Position numbers and translations under genes: made by a program | Assembly (NCBI RefSeq): GCF_021800405.1 | Contig: NZ_CP084550.1 | Span: forward strand, 620,001 to 684,000 | Direction: 5' to 3' | Source: Arthrobacter sp. FW306-07-I | GTDB taxonomy: Bacteria > Actinomycetota > Actinomycetes > Actinomycetales > Micrococcaceae | Length of the DNA stretch: 64,000 bases | Part shown: piece after piece, positions 32,802-41,808 of the stretch | Layout of the letters: each line of letters starts with the position of its first letter | How positions within the stretch are numbered: position 1 is the first letter of the stretch | The notes under the pieces: model-generated | What the model was told of the DNA's origin: nothing | Databases searched by the model: none | The model's input: only the letters and a program-made list of their open reading frames with translations

Positions 32802-34834
32802 ACTGCGATCTCCGGTTTCAGCGTCTTGAGCGTCCAGTACTTGTTCTTGCGTACCGCGAGCGTGGACAGGGCCGCGCCCAGCAGCGTGTAACCCACCAGT
32901 CCTGCCAGGGTGGGGAGGATCATGGACAGGTCGCCGCCGTAGATCAGGTGCCGCATGCCGGTCACCACGTACCCCATGGGCAGAATCTGGTGCACAACGT
33001 GCAGCGGCTGCGGAGTGGTCTGCCACGGGAACGTGCCGCCGGATGACACCAGCTGCAGCACCAGCAGGATCAGCACCACCAGTTTGCCAGGTGAACCGAG
33101 CAGGGCCACCACGCCTTGGATGAGCGCGCTGAATGCCATTGCGGCGGCCAGCATGAACATCCACATCAGCACCGGGTGGGCGGGGTCCAGCCCCAGTGCG
33201 ACATCCACCACCAGGGTCAGGAGGGAGGCCTGCACCACCGAGACCAGCAGGAAAGGCAGCCAGCCGCCCAAAGCGATCTTCCAGCTCGGCGCGTTGGAGG
33301 CCAGCGCCCGCTGCGTGATGGGCCGCATGGCCTGGACCAGCATGAAGATTCCGATCCACATGGCCAGCGTAAGGAAGAACGGTGCCAGCCCGGCGCCGTA
33401 GGACCCTGCCTTCGCCTGCGAGACGTTGCTGACCGCCACGGGATCGGCCATCACCCGGGACAGGTTGTTCTTCTGGGCATCGTCGGGGTTGGGGACCTGC
33501 CCGGCGCCCTTCCCGATCTCGTCTGCCAGCGTCCGTGAGCCGGTGGCTGCCTGGGCCGCACCATCGGAAACCTGGGCGGCGCCGGCGTCCACCTTCTTTG
33601 CTCCGTCGGCAAGGCCTGCGGCGCCGTCGACGGCGGACTGCTCGCCGGCTGCCAACGCTGCGGCGCCGGCGTGCAGCTGGTCAGCCCCTGCCGAGGCCTG
33701 TCCGATGGCATCCTTGAGGGCCGGCATTCCGGCCGCCAGCTGGGCTGCGCCCGCGCTGACTGCCTGGGAACCGTCGGCGAGTTGCTGGACCTGGGCCGCG
33801 TCGGTCTGGATTTTGCTCCTGGCCGTTGCCACGGGGCTGGAAGCCGCTGCGGCGTCGAAGTCGGCCAGGACTTTGTTTGCCTGGTCCTGGGTCAGGATGC
33901 CGGAGGCCACCAGCCTGCTGTTGGACTCCACCACGCGTGAGCGGAGGCCCTGGTCCGCGGCGTCCAACTGGGCTGCCACATCCTGGACCTTGGCGTTGAG
34001 CTGTGCGTTTCCGGCCGCGACCTGGGCTGCACCGGAGGCGAGCCGTTGCGTGTCCGCTGGCAGGCTGGCTGTCTTGTCCTTGAGGACTGCCAGGCCGCTG
34101 CTGAGCTGCCCCGCGCCGTCGGTCAGCTGGTTGGCGCCGTCGCGCAGTTTCAGCTGGCCGGCGTACAACTGGTCCGCGCCGCTGCTCAGGGCCGAGGTCC
34201 CTTCGTGGAGGGTGACGGTTCCGTCCCTCAGGGTGGCCACGCCGTCGGCCAGCTGCGAAGCGCCGTCCGCGGCCTGGACCATCTTGGAGTGGATAGTGCC
34301 GAAACCTGTCAGCAGCTGGTTGGCGGTCTCCTCACCCACCTCTTTGGCCACCGTTGCGTGCACGGCCGTGGTCAGCTTGTCCACGATGGTGCTCAGGAGG
34401 TAGTTGTTCGCATCGTTGGTAGTGACGTTCAGCATCGCCTGGCTGGCGGAGTCGAAGCTGCCGGGGGAGACCAGGTTGGCCGAGAAGTCCTTGGGAATCC
34501 GGAGTGCAAAGGCGTACTGCCCGCTCCTGACGCCCGCATCGGCCTCTGCGGAGCTGTCCACTGGAATCCAGTGGAACACGTTGCCTTCCATCAGGCTGTC
34601 CGCCACCTTGGTGCCGGCCTCCAGCCGGGTGCCGTCTGCAGCGGTGGCGCCGGAATCCTCCACCACCAGGGCAGCGTCCAGGTTGTTGAGGTGCCCGTAG
34701 GGATCCCAGTTCGCGTAGAGGTAGACCGCACCGTAAAGCAGCGGGACCATGGTCAGCGCCAGGATGGTCAGCTTGGGCAGCAGCCCGCCGGTCATGCGCT
34801 TGAGTTCGGAGCGGGCCAGCCGCAGGACAGTCAC
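32798..34834 (-). CDS. YhgE/Pip-type ABC-2 membrane protein
   Basis: 678 residues. An N-terminal helix (LTILALTMVPLLYGAVYLY) is followed by a ~450-residue extracellular region packed with the coiled repeats of this family (short units such as LADGVATLRDG, GADQLYAG, ADGAKKVDAGAAQVSDGA). About five C-terminal helices follow (for example LTLAMWIGIFMLVQAM and VLILLVLQLVSSGG), as in ABC-2 permeases. Members include phage-infection proteins and exporters of the MmpL/ESX type in function but not sequence. The upstream coupled gene is a degenerate ABC subunit, so the energy source is unclear. Confidence 0.88.
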   Translation of the reverse strand: MTVLRLARSELKRMTGGLLPKLTILALTMVPLLYGAVYLYANWDPYGHLNNLDAALVVEDSGATAADGTRLEAGTKVADSLMEGNVFHWIPVDSSAEADAGVRSGQYAFALRIPKDFSANLVSPGSFDSASQAMLNVTTNDANNYLLSTIVDKLTTAVHATVAKEVGEETANQLLTGFGTIHSKMVQAADGASQLADGVATLRDGTVTLHEGTSALSSGADQLYAGQLKLRDGANQLTDGAGQLSSGLAVLKDKTASLPADTQRLASGAAQVAAGNAQLNAKVQDVAAQLDAADQGLRSRVVESNSRLVASGILTQDQANKVLADFDAAAASSPVATARSKIQTDAAQVQQLADGSQAVSAGAAQLAAGMPALKDAIGQASAGADQLHAGAAALAAGEQSAVDGAAGLADGAKKVDAGAAQVSDGAAQAATGSRTLADEIGKGAGQVPNPDDAQKNNLSRVMADPVAVSNVSQAKAGSYGAGLAPFFLTLAMWIGIFMLVQAMRPITQRALASNAPSWKIALGGWLPFLLVSVVQASLLTLVVDVALGLDPAHPVLMWMFMLAAAMAFSALIQGVVALLGSPGKLVVLILLVLQLVSSGGTFPWQTTPQPLHVVHQILPMGYVVTGMRHLIYGGDLSMILPTLAGLVGYTLLGAALSTLAVRKNKYWTLKTLKPEIAV

Positions 34835-35637
34835 TTGGCAACCTCGGTTTCGAGTGTGGTTTTGGTAGGTTCCGGGTCCTGCCCGGCTTCGGCGGCGTGC
34901 TTGCCGGCGGGGGCCGTGGCGTCATTCGCCTGGATGTCATCGCGCGGGTCGGAACTGTCGGCGGAACCGGCAGGGGCAGGCTCGGGCGCGTCATTGCCGA
35001 TCGCGGCAACCGGGCCGTCCCACCAGCCGGGTACGGCACTGACTGCCGCTACGACGGCGAGCGGCCGCCCGGCGTCGTACGCCAATTCCTGGAGGCGCGG
35101 CAGCCACGTGAGACCCTCTGCACTGTGGCGGTCCGGCGAGTCGACCACCAGCAGGTCGGTGCGCGGGTTGGCCAGGGCGAGAGCCGTCAGCAGCTCAAGC
35201 CGCCGCCGTGGTTCCAGCTGCTCCGTCCAGAGGTCCGCGATGTCCTCGAACCGGTTGACCTTCAGCCATGGTCCGCTGAGCAGTGCCCCACGGTATCGCC
35301 GGGGTATGAGGGCCAGGTCCTCGGTCACCAGGTCGCGGACGCTGAGGTGTTCCTCGGGTTCGTTCACCCCGGGGGAGTCCACCAGGGCCGAAGCCACCCG
35401 CAGCTGCTTGGTCCGCGGGCTGCCGTCCCAGCTGACGTCTCCGCTTGTGGCCTTCATCCGGCCGCTGAGCAGGAGGGCCAGGGCGGTCCGCTGGTCCTGG
35501 CGCTCGCCGGTGACGAGCAGCAGTTCGCCCCGGCGGAGGCTCAGGGAGGTGGACGGAAGCAGCGGGTCCCGGCGTCCTTTGGCATGGAGCTGGCGTGCTG
35601 AGAGCAAGGCGTTGCCTTTCGCAGAAGAAGTCTGCAT
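34831..35637 (-). CDS. Degenerate ABC ATPase-like subunit
   Basis: 268 residues. The shape is that of an ABC nucleotide-binding domain (LLSARQLHAKG at the start, then LRRGELLLVTGERQDQRTAL), but the Walker A is GERQDQRT (44-51) with no Gly-Lys-Ser/Thr, the LSGGQ signature is replaced by EPRRRLEL, and Walker B DLLVVDSP lacks the catalytic Glu. ATP hydrolysis is therefore unlikely. A ~60-residue acidic tail follows. It overlaps the YhgE-type gene by 4 bp. A scaffolding or regulatory subunit is possible. ATG 35637 is preferred to TTG 35640. The operon operator lies ~10 bp upstream. Confidence 0.76.
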   Translation of the reverse strand: MQTSSAKGNALLSARQLHAKGRRDPLLPSTSLSLRRGELLLVTGERQDQRTALALLLSGRMKATSGDVSWDGSPRTKQLRVASALVDSPGVNEPEEHLSVRDLVTEDLALIPRRYRGALLSGPWLKVNRFEDIADLWTEQLEPRRRLELLTALALANPRTDLLVVDSPDRHSAEGLTWLPRLQELAYDAGRPLAVVAAVSAVPGWWDGPVAAIGNDAPEPAPAGSADSSDPRDDIQANDATAPAGKHAAEAGQDPEPTKTTLETEVAK

Positions 35638-35647
35638 CAAGGCTAAC

Positions 35648-35667
35648 TGAACTGACTGGTCAGTTCA
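35648..35667. promoter_or_regulatory. TetR operator palindrome
   Basis: TGAACTGACTGGTCAGTTCA has perfect 9-bp arms around a TG centre and lies 11 bp upstream of the first gene of the operon that encodes the TetR repressor. The form matches TetR operators of YhgE-type operons. Confidence 0.8.
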
Positions 35668-35675
35668 AATAGAAC

Positions 35676-37130
35676 TCAGAGCCCGTACTTCTCCAGGAGC
35701 CGCAGCCACACCTCGCTGATGGTGGGGTAAGAAGGCACGGCATGCCAGAGGCGGTCCAGCGGCACCTCGCCCACCACGGCGATGGTGGCCGCATGCAGCA
35801 GTTCGGCAACGTCCGGGCCGGCGAAGGTGGCGCCCAGCAGGACCTTGCGGTCTTCATCAACCACCAGCTGCGCCCACCCTTCGTAGTTCTCGGAGTGGAG
35901 CGAGGACCCAGCCACCTGGATGGGCAGTTCTACCGAGGAGGCGTTGTAGCCGTCCTTGTGGGCGGCCTGCAGGGTGCGCCCGACGCTGGCGAGTTCGGGG
36001 TCCGTGAAGACCACGCCGGGCACGGCGTGCTGGTTGGCGGTCTGGGCGTACCGGGTCCATTCGCCCGGGGTGCCGTTGAGTTCGCCTTTGGCGCGGGCCG
36101 CGATGGCGGCGCCGGTTGCCCGTGCCTCGTACTTGCCTTGGTGGGTGAAGAGGTTCTTGCCCGCCGCGTCTCCCACGGCGTAGAGCCAGGGTTCGTCGCC
36201 CGGCGTTCCCTGGACCAGGCCGGAGCTGTCCGCCGTCAGGGTCAGGTGCCCGGATTCGTCGGGCTCAAAGCCAATGTTTTCCAGGCCGAGGCCCTCCAAT
36301 GCCGGGTGCCTTCCTGTGGAAACCAGCACCTTCTCCGAGGTGATCGTGGATCCGTCGCCCAGGGTGAGGGTGATAGTGCCGTTGTCGTTCCCGCTGATCC
36401 GCTCTGTGGCAGTATTCAGGCGGAGCTCGACGCCGTCCGCCCGCAGCCCCGCCGCAACGAGTTCAGCGGCCTCCTTTGGAAAGTTGCCCAGCAAGCCGCT
36501 GCGGGCCACCAGGGTGACACTCGAGCCCAGCCGCGCGAAGGCCTGGGCGAGTTCAACTCCGGCCACCCCGCCGCCCAGTACTAACAGCCGATTCGGCACC
36601 TCACTCGCCGACGTCGCTTCCCGTGTTCCCCATACCTGCACGTCCTGCAGGCCTTCGATAGGGGGAGTGTTCGGGGCGGAGCCGGTAGCCAGGACCACGG
36701 CGTGCCGCGCGCGCAGCCGGTGTTGGGTCCCGTCCAGGCCCGCCACCTCCACTGCTTTGGGGCCGGTCAACCAGCCATGGCCGCGCACCAGTTCGATGCC
36801 CGTGTCCTCCACCCAGGAAGCCTGGCTGTCATCCTGCCAGTTGGAGGTGAAATAGTTCCTGCGTTCCAGGACGGCGGCCGCATCCAGGGTCCGGGTCACC
36901 GCCTCCTTGGCGCCGGGGGTGGTCTGCGCTCCATGCAAGGCGGTGCCGGGACGAAGCAGGGCCTTTGACGGCATGCACGCCCAGTAGGAGCATTCACCGC
37001 CCACCAGTTCCGCTTCCACGAGCACGGCCGTGAGCCCGCCCTCGACGACGCGGCCGGCCGCGTTTTCCCCTACGGCGCCTGCGCCGATAACAACAACATC
37101 AAATTCGCGCTCAGCGGCCTCGGGCATCAT
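35676..37130 (-). CDS. Class I pyridine nucleotide-disulfide oxidoreductase (Lpd/Mtr-like flavoprotein)
   Basis: 484 residues. FAD motif VVVIGAGAVGENAAG (~12-26), redox pair Cys47 and Cys52 in GGECSYWACMPSKALL, NAD(P) motif LLVLGGGVAGVELAQAFARL, the FAD-binding YAVGDAAG, and the C-terminal base region HAVPSYPTISE. This is the class I disulfide-reductase layout of dihydrolipoamide dehydrogenase and mercuric/mycothione reductases. The CSYWAC spacing and absence of neighbouring 2-oxoacid dehydrogenase genes make classical Lpd uncertain. ATG 37130 lies 6 nt after TAGGCT (leaderless). Divergent from no gene; a tRNA and its terminator lie upstream. Confidence 0.85.
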   Translation of the reverse strand: MMPEAAEREFDVVVIGAGAVGENAAGRVVEGGLTAVLVEAELVGGECSYWACMPSKALLRPGTALHGAQTTPGAKEAVTRTLDAAAVLERRNYFTSNWQDDSQASWVEDTGIELVRGHGWLTGPKAVEVAGLDGTQHRLRARHAVVLATGSAPNTPPIEGLQDVQVWGTREATSASEVPNRLLVLGGGVAGVELAQAFARLGSSVTLVARSGLLGNFPKEAAELVAAGLRADGVELRLNTATERISGNDNGTITLTLGDGSTITSEKVLVSTGRHPALEGLGLENIGFEPDESGHLTLTADSSGLVQGTPGDEPWLYAVGDAAGKNLFTHQGKYEARATGAAIAARAKGELNGTPGEWTRYAQTANQHAVPGVVFTDPELASVGRTLQAAHKDGYNASSVELPIQVAGSSLHSENYEGWAQLVVDEDRKVLLGATFAGPDVAELLHAATIAVVGEVPLDRLWHAVPSYPTISEVWLRLLEKYGL

Positions 37131-37136
37131 GTGCAA

Positions 37137-37142
37137 AGCCTA
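37137..37142 (-). promoter_or_regulatory. -10 element (TAGGCT), leaderless start
   Basis: TAGGCT ends 6 nt before ATG 37130. It lies 30 bp beyond the tRNA terminator, so the flavoprotein gene has its own promoter. Confidence 0.6.
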
Positions 37143-37171
37143 ACCGTGATGGCTGGCCCGCCTGTACAAAA

Positions 37172-37203
37172 AAGGTCCGCACCGGCGAACCGGTGCGGAC
37201 CTT
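37172..37203 (-). terminator. Terminator downstream of tRNA-Arg(ACG)
   Basis: 14-bp perfect arms (37172-37185 and 37190-37203) with a CGAA/TTCG tetraloop, followed on the minus strand by six T residues; 3 nt past the encoded CCA. Confidence 0.93.
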
Positions 37204-37205
37204 GT

Positions 37206-37282
<77 letters not shown>

Positions 37283-37395
37283 ATTTCGTGTCCCGGGAGA
37301 AGAACCGCTCTCCCCGAACCTCGAATTACTTTACGCGAGCAGCGGCCTGATGCCAAATCGGAGCACCTGTAATCTCCGCAACTAGACCGGTATAG

Positions 37396-37409
37396 GTGAC
37401 CTTCGTCAC
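37396..37409. promoter_or_regulatory. Candidate CRP/GlxR-type site upstream of pckG
   Basis: GTGACCTTCGTCAC fits GTGA-N6-TCAC perfectly. It lies 150 bp upstream of the pckG start in an AT-richer promoter region, as expected for a carbon-catabolite-controlled gluconeogenic gene. Confidence 0.6.
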
Positions 37410-37558
37410 TTAATCCGCGGATTTGTGGCGATAATTCCTTGATTTTCCGCGGAATTCACTTTCGGTGACCTGAGATGTCAGTCAAAATCCCCAAAAACCC
37501 CACTGGTCCGGACCATAGCATTTAGCTCACACCGATGAACCCGAGGAAGGGAACTGCA

Positions 37559-39385
37559 ATGGGCGATCTGGCGCAGAAGCCGCTGCTTGAGAAAGCACCC
37601 ACCACACATGCCGGTCTGCTGGCATGGGTCGAAGAGGTTGCTGAGCTTACGCAGCCGGACCGCATCTACTGGGTTGACGGGTCCGAAGAGGAAAACACCC
37701 GTCTCACCGACGAACTTGTTGCTGCTGGAACCCTGACCCGGCTCAACCAGGACCTGTTCCCCAACTCCTTCGCCGCGTTCTCAGATCCCGCTGACGTTGC
37801 CCGCGTCGAGGAACAGACCTTCATCTGCTCCGAAAACAAGCGCGACGCCGGCTTCACCAATAACTGGATGGAACCCCGCGAGATGAAGGACAAGCTGCGC
37901 GGGCTGTTCGCCGGGTCCATGCGCGGCCGCACCATGTACGTCATCCCCTTCGTCATGGGCCACCTCGACGCCGAGGACCCAAAGTTCGGGGTGGAGATCA
38001 CCGACAGCGCCTACGTTGTGGCCTCCATGCGCATCATGGCCCGCATCGGCACCGATGTCCTGAACCGCATTACGGAAGCCAACGCCTTCTTCGTTCCGGC
38101 ACTGCACTCCGTGGGCGCTCCGCTGGAACCGGGCCAAGACGACGTGCCGTGGCCGTGCAACCCGGACAAGTGGATTGTCCACTTCCCGGAGGAGCGCTCC
38201 ATCTGGTCCTTCGGCTCCGGCTACGGCGGCAACGCCCTGCTGGGCAAGAAGTGCTACGCCCTGCGCATCGCCTCCGTCATGGCACGCGACGAAGGCTGGC
38301 TGGCAGAGCACATGCTCATCCTTAAGCTGACTTCCCCGGAGCAGAAGACCTACTACGTCGCGGCGGCCTTCCCCTCCGCCTGCGGGAAGACCAACCTCGC
38401 ACTGCTGGACCCCACCATCAAGGGCTGGAAGGTGGAGACCCTGGGTGACGACATCACCTGGATGCGGTTCGGCAAGGAAGGCGAGCTGCGTGCCGTCAAC
38501 CCCGAGGCCGGCCTCTTCGGTGTTGCGCCGGGCACCGGCTGGGGCACCAACCCCAATGCCATGCGCGCCATCGCCAAGGGCAACAGCATCTTCACCAACG
38601 TGGCACTGACCGACGACGGCGGTGTCTGGTGGGAGGGCATGACGGACGAGGTCCCTTCGCACCTGACCGACTGGCAGGGCAACTCCTGGACCCCGGACTC
38701 CGACAAGCCGGCAGCGCACCCCAACTCCCGCTTCTGCACCCCGATCGACCAGATCGACATGGTGGCCGAGGAGTACCACAACCCCGACGGCGTGGAGCTC
38801 TCAGCCATCTTGTTCGGCGGCCGCCGCAAGACCACTATCCCGCTGGTCACCGAGGCCCGCAGCTGGTCCAACGGCATCTTCATGGGCTCCACCCTGTCCT
38901 CCGAGACAACGGCTGCTGCTGCCGGCGCCGTCGGTGTGGTCCGGCGCGACCCCATGGCCATGCTGCCCTTCATCGGCTACGACGCAGGCGACTACCTCAA
39001 CCACTGGGTCAACCTGTCCGCCAAGGCCAACCCGGAGCGGCTGCCCAGGATCTTCCTGGTCAACTGGTTCCGCCGGAACTCCGAGGGCGGTTTCGCCTGG
39101 CCCGGATTCGGCGACAACGCGCGCGTCCTCAAGTGGGCCATCGAGCGCCTCGAGGGCAAGGCGGACGCCGTTGAAACCCCCATCGGGTTCGTGCCCACCG
39201 GCGACGCCATTGACCTGGACGGCCTGGACATGACCCCCGCGCAGGTGGAGGAAGCCGTCAAGGTCGACCCCGCTGAATGGGCCACCGAGCTTGCCTCGAT
39301 CGAGGAATGGTTCGGCAACTTCGGCGAGTCCCTGCCGCAGGCACTGCAGTCCGAGCTGGCCGGCCTCAAGGCCCGCCTCGGCTGA
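37559..39385 (+). CDS. pckG: Phosphoenolpyruvate carboxykinase (GTP)
   Basis: 608 residues, the normal length. It interconverts oxaloacetate and PEP with GTP, the first committed step of gluconeogenesis. The P-loop is [11 protein letters not shown]; the PEP/oxaloacetate and metal regions include [18 protein letters not shown] and the GTP-binding [17 protein letters not shown] 37559 is preceded by GAGGAAGGGA; the upstream in-frame ATG 37535 adds a short tail and overlaps that site. The promoter region contains a CRP-type palindrome at 37396-37409. A long hairpin follows the gene. Confidence 0.98.
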   Translation: MGDLAQKPLLEKAPTTHAGLLAWVEEVAELTQPDRIYWVDGSEEENTRLTDELVAAGTLTRLNQDLFPNSFAAFSDPADVARVEEQTFICSENKRDAGFTNNWMEPREMKDKLRGLFAGSMRGRTMYVIPFVMGHLDAEDPKFGVEITDSAYVVASMRIMARIGTDVLNRITEANAFFVPALHSVGAPLEPGQDDVPWPCNPDKWIVHFPEERSIWSFGSGYGGNALLGKKCYALRIASVMARDEGWLAEHMLILKLTSPEQKTYYVAAAFPSACGKTNLALLDPTIKGWKVETLGDDITWMRFGKEGELRAVNPEAGLFGVAPGTGWGTNPNAMRAIAKGNSIFTNVALTDDGGVWWEGMTDEVPSHLTDWQGNSWTPDSDKPAAHPNSRFCTPIDQIDMVAEEYHNPDGVELSAILFGGRRKTTIPLVTEARSWSNGIFMGSTLSSETTAAAAGAVGVVRRDPMAMLPFIGYDAGDYLNHWVNLSAKANPERLPRIFLVNWFRRNSEGGFAWPGFGDNARVLKWAIERLEGKADAVETPIGFVPTGDAIDLDGLDMTPAQVEEAVKVDPAEWATELASIEEWFGNFGESLPQALQSELAGLKARLG

Positions 39386-39406
39386 TCAGGCTTCACCGCA
39401 ATAAGT

Positions 39407-39454
39407 ACGACGACGGCCCCGCACCTTTTGTGAAAGGTGCGGGGCCGTCGTCGT
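39407..39454 (+). terminator. Terminator after pckG
   Basis: Perfect 22-bp arms (39407-39428 and 39433-39454) with a 4-nt loop, 21 bp after the pckG stop. Confidence 0.88.
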
Positions 39455-39485
39455 TCCCGAAGAGCTCTGGGCCCACTCCCTCGAT

Positions 39486-39533
39486 TGCTCCGCACTTGTC
39501 GTTTTCAACCGGCAAAACGACAAGTGCGGAGCA
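39486..39533. repeat. Second long perfect inverted repeat between pckG and hmp
   Basis: 20-bp arms TGCTCCGCACTTGTCGTTTT (39486-39505) and its exact complement (39514-39533) with loop CAACCGGC, 6 bp after the hmp stop. It may terminate hmp, but it duplicates the pckG hairpin's function. Confidence 0.75.
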
Positions 39534-39539
39534 GTGGAT

Positions 39540-40700
39540 TCAGCTGGCGAGCCAGATGTCCGGGCCGAAGACCTCGTAGTGGATGCGCGTGGCGGGGATG
39601 CCGGCGTTGATGGCCTCATTGCGGATGTTCTTCATGAATGGAAGCGGGCCGCAGAGGTATAGCGAGGCGTTCGCGGGAAGGTCCACTTCGCGCAGGGACA
39701 TGAAGCCTTCCTTGGCGCCGTCCACCGGCTTTTCAAGCCAAAGCTGCAGTTCGGCACCGTCGAGGCGTTCCACGTCGTCCGTCATCTGGCTGCGCAGGGC
39801 CCAGCTGTCCAGGGTGCTTTCTGCGTGCAGCACCAGGACCTGCCGGTCGGAGCCGGACTCGGCAAGGGAGCGGAGGATGGAGGCGGTGGGGGTGCAGCCG
39901 ATGCCCGCCGACGCGAGGACCACCGGGCCGTCGCCCTCCTTCAACGTGATCTCACCGTAGGCGTTGGAAATTTCGACGACGTCACCCACCTGGACGGTGT
40001 TGTGCAGGACGGGGGAGACCTCGCCGCCGTCGTCCAGTTTCGTGGTGAAGGTGCGGCTGGTGCCGGCGTCACCGGAGAGGGAGTACTGCCGGACCTGGCG
40101 CAGGCCGTCCGCAACCGCCACCTTGACGCTGATGTACTGGCCGGGCAGGGCGGGGGTGACGGGGGTGTCATCCGCTGGTTCCAGGGTGAAGGTCATGGAC
40201 CCGGTTCCCGCGGGAGTCTTCGCGGCCACACGCCAGGGGGTCCACATCCTGTCATTGGCCTGGGCGGCGTAGAGGCCCTTCTCGAGCTTGATCAAAGCAT
40301 CTGCCATCAGCCAGTACACCTCGGTCCAGGCTTCGGCGATCTCCGGCGTGATGACCTCGGCCAGGTCTTCGGCGATGGCCGCGAACAGGTGCTCGTAGAC
40401 CACCTGGTACTGCGGTTCGGTGATGCCCAGGGAAGCGTGCCGGTGGGCGATGCGCGAAAGGACGGTTTCCGGCAGGGTGCCCGGGTTGTTGACCAGGTGG
40501 GTGGCGAAGGCGGCGATGCTCCCGGCGAGCGCCTGCTGCTGGTTGCCGGAGCGCTGGTTGGAGCGGCTGAACAAGCCATCCATCAGTTCTGGGTGCGCCG
40601 CGAAAAGGCGGGCGTAGAAGTTGGGGGTGATGGATCCGATCCGGGAGCCGACCAGCGGCAGGGTGGCCTCGATGACGGGGCGGGACTTGTCCGAGAGCAT
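39540..40700 (-). CDS. hmp: Flavohaemoglobin, nitric oxide dioxygenase
   Basis: 386 residues, full length. The globin domain (~1-138) has Tyr29 (B10), Gln54 (E7 region) and proximal His88 in SRIAHRHASLGI. The FAD domain contains RQYSLSG and the NAD domain ASAGIGCTPT and YLCGPLPFMKNI. It oxidises NO to nitrate with NAD(P)H, in the cytosol. AGGAG lies 5 nt before ATG 40700. The nsrR repressor is upstream on the same strand, with a 139-bp spacer holding a palindrome, so NO-responsive control is very likely. Confidence 0.96.
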   Translation of the reverse strand: MLSDKSRPVIEATLPLVGSRIGSITPNFYARLFAAHPELMDGLFSRSNQRSGNQQQALAGSIAAFATHLVNNPGTLPETVLSRIAHRHASLGITEPQYQVVYEHLFAAIAEDLAEVITPEIAEAWTEVYWLMADALIKLEKGLYAAQANDRMWTPWRVAAKTPAGTGSMTFTLEPADDTPVTPALPGQYISVKVAVADGLRQVRQYSLSGDAGTSRTFTTKLDDGGEVSPVLHNTVQVGDVVEISNAYGEITLKEGDGPVVLASAGIGCTPTASILRSLAESGSDRQVLVLHAESTLDSWALRSQMTDDVERLDGAELQLWLEKPVDGAKEGFMSLREVDLPANASLYLCGPLPFMKNIRNEAINAGIPATRIHYEVFGPDIWLAS

Positions 40701-40758
40701 CTGTACTCCTGAGGTTATGGCCGGGGCCTTCGTCCGGCCGGAGGAAAACTCATATTTC

Positions 40759-40772
40759 AAATACAAGTATTT
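40759..40772. promoter_or_regulatory. Candidate NsrR operator upstream of hmp
   Basis: AAATACAAGTATTT is a perfect inverted repeat (arms AAATAC/GTATTT) in the AT-rich spacer ~60 bp upstream of the hmp start. The adjoining TTTCTGACTCAGTT also resembles the right part of actinobacterial NsrR sites. The match is by eye. Confidence 0.5.
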
Positions 40773-40839
40773 CTGACTCAGTTCTACACCTTGTAGAAGT
40801 TTGATCCAAACCGATAGCAAGCGCCCGGTTATGGGGAAG

Positions 40840-41289
40840 CTATAGCCCGGGCCGGAGGCCGATCATTTGGAAAACCGGCGCCATCTGCCGGGCCTGCGGA
40901 AGGTCGGCGATCACTACGGAGTCGAGCTCGGCGTAGAAGGCCTCACGGGCGCGGGCCAGCGCACTCCTGAGTTTGCACTCGTTGATCAGGGGGCAATTGC
41001 CGCCCGGCGCCACGCAGTCGGCGGGATCCGTACGGGTGTCCAGCTGCCGCAGGATCTGGCCCACCGTGGCCACCCGCCCGGCATGGCTGAGCCGCGAGCC
41101 GCCGGACCGGCCGCGGACCACCTCGATCAGCCCCATGCTCCGCAGCTTGGCCATGGCCTTGCTCACGTGGTTGTAGGGCGTCCCCACGGAGTCCGCGATG
41201 CTCTGGGTGGTGAGCAGCGTTCCGTCCGGCACGGCTGCGAGCACCATGAGCGCGCGCAGGCTGACGTCGGCGAAGGCGTTGATCTTCAT
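40840..41289 (-). CDS. nsrR: Rrf2-family nitric oxide-sensing repressor NsrR
   Basis: 149 residues. The N-terminal winged helix (LLTTQSIADSVGTPYNHVSK) is followed by the Fe-S cysteines Cys92, Cys99 and Cys105 in DCVAPGGNCPLINECKL, a spacing like that in Streptomyces NsrR. The cluster reacts with NO and lifts repression. The start is 15 bp after the upstream hypothetical gene. hmp lies 139 bp downstream on the same strand, the usual target. Other Rrf2 paralogues (IscR, RsrR) differ in their cysteine spacing. Confidence 0.93.
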   Translation of the reverse strand: MKINAFADVSLRALMVLAAVPDGTLLTTQSIADSVGTPYNHVSKAMAKLRSMGLIEVVRGRSGGSRLSHAGRVATVGQILRQLDTRTDPADCVAPGGNCPLINECKLRSALARAREAFYAELDSVVIADLPQARQMAPVFQMIGLRPGL

Positions 41290-41304
41290 TGCTGGAGTTC
41301 CGGT

Positions 41305-41802
41305 CTAGTCCACCCAGATAGTGGGCTCGCTGGCGTCCGCGCCCAACTCACCAAATTCCCAGGTCTGGGTGGTCGCGTTGGCCGAGTACGGCAGGACGGC
41401 TGCGAAGAGGGAACCGTCCCGGTGCTCAGCCGCCACGTGGATGGCGTCCGAATCCTCCTCCACCAGGAGGATGTCGCAGACCACGGCCGCGGCCCGGAAG
41501 TCGTCCCTGTTCTGGCGCAGGAGTGCCTGCAGGTCGTTGATCATGGCGTCGGCGTCGAAGTCCCCGTCCATGCCTTCCGCGGCATCTGCCGGGGAGACGG
41601 CAACCAGCCGCACCTCGCCGTCGTTCTGGACTGTCAGTGCGAAGGGCAGGAAGCCGCCATTGCGCTGAAGCTGCTCCTGGGCCGCGCTGACGCCCGTGCC
41701 CAGGAGATTCTCCAAGTCAGTTGCCGTGGCTTCGGAGACGGAATCGCGCCAGCTGTCCTGCCCGCCGTTGCCGTCCGCTGCCTGCCCCGTGTAGTCGGTC
41801 AT
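41305..41802 (-). CDS. Conserved hypothetical actinobacterial protein
   Basis: 165 residues, acidic, no membrane or signal segment. A central region has alternating strands and helices: FLPFALTVQNDGEVRLVAVS, DADAMINDLQALL, AVVCDILLVEEDSDAIHVAA and GSLFAAVLPYSANA. This is the look of a small soluble domain common in Actinobacteria next to phosphomannomutase or elsewhere, with no known function. It begins 6 bp after the phosphomannomutase stop and ends 15 bp before nsrR, so it is in the same transcript. Confidence 0.7.
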   Translation of the reverse strand: MTDYTGQAADGNGGQDSWRDSVSEATATDLENLLGTGVSAAQEQLQRNGGFLPFALTVQNDGEVRLVAVSPADAAEGMDGDFDADAMINDLQALLRQNRDDFRAAAVVCDILLVEEDSDAIHVAAEHRDGSLFAAVLPYSANATTQTWEFGELGADASEPTIWVD

Positions 41803-41808
41803 CCGGTA

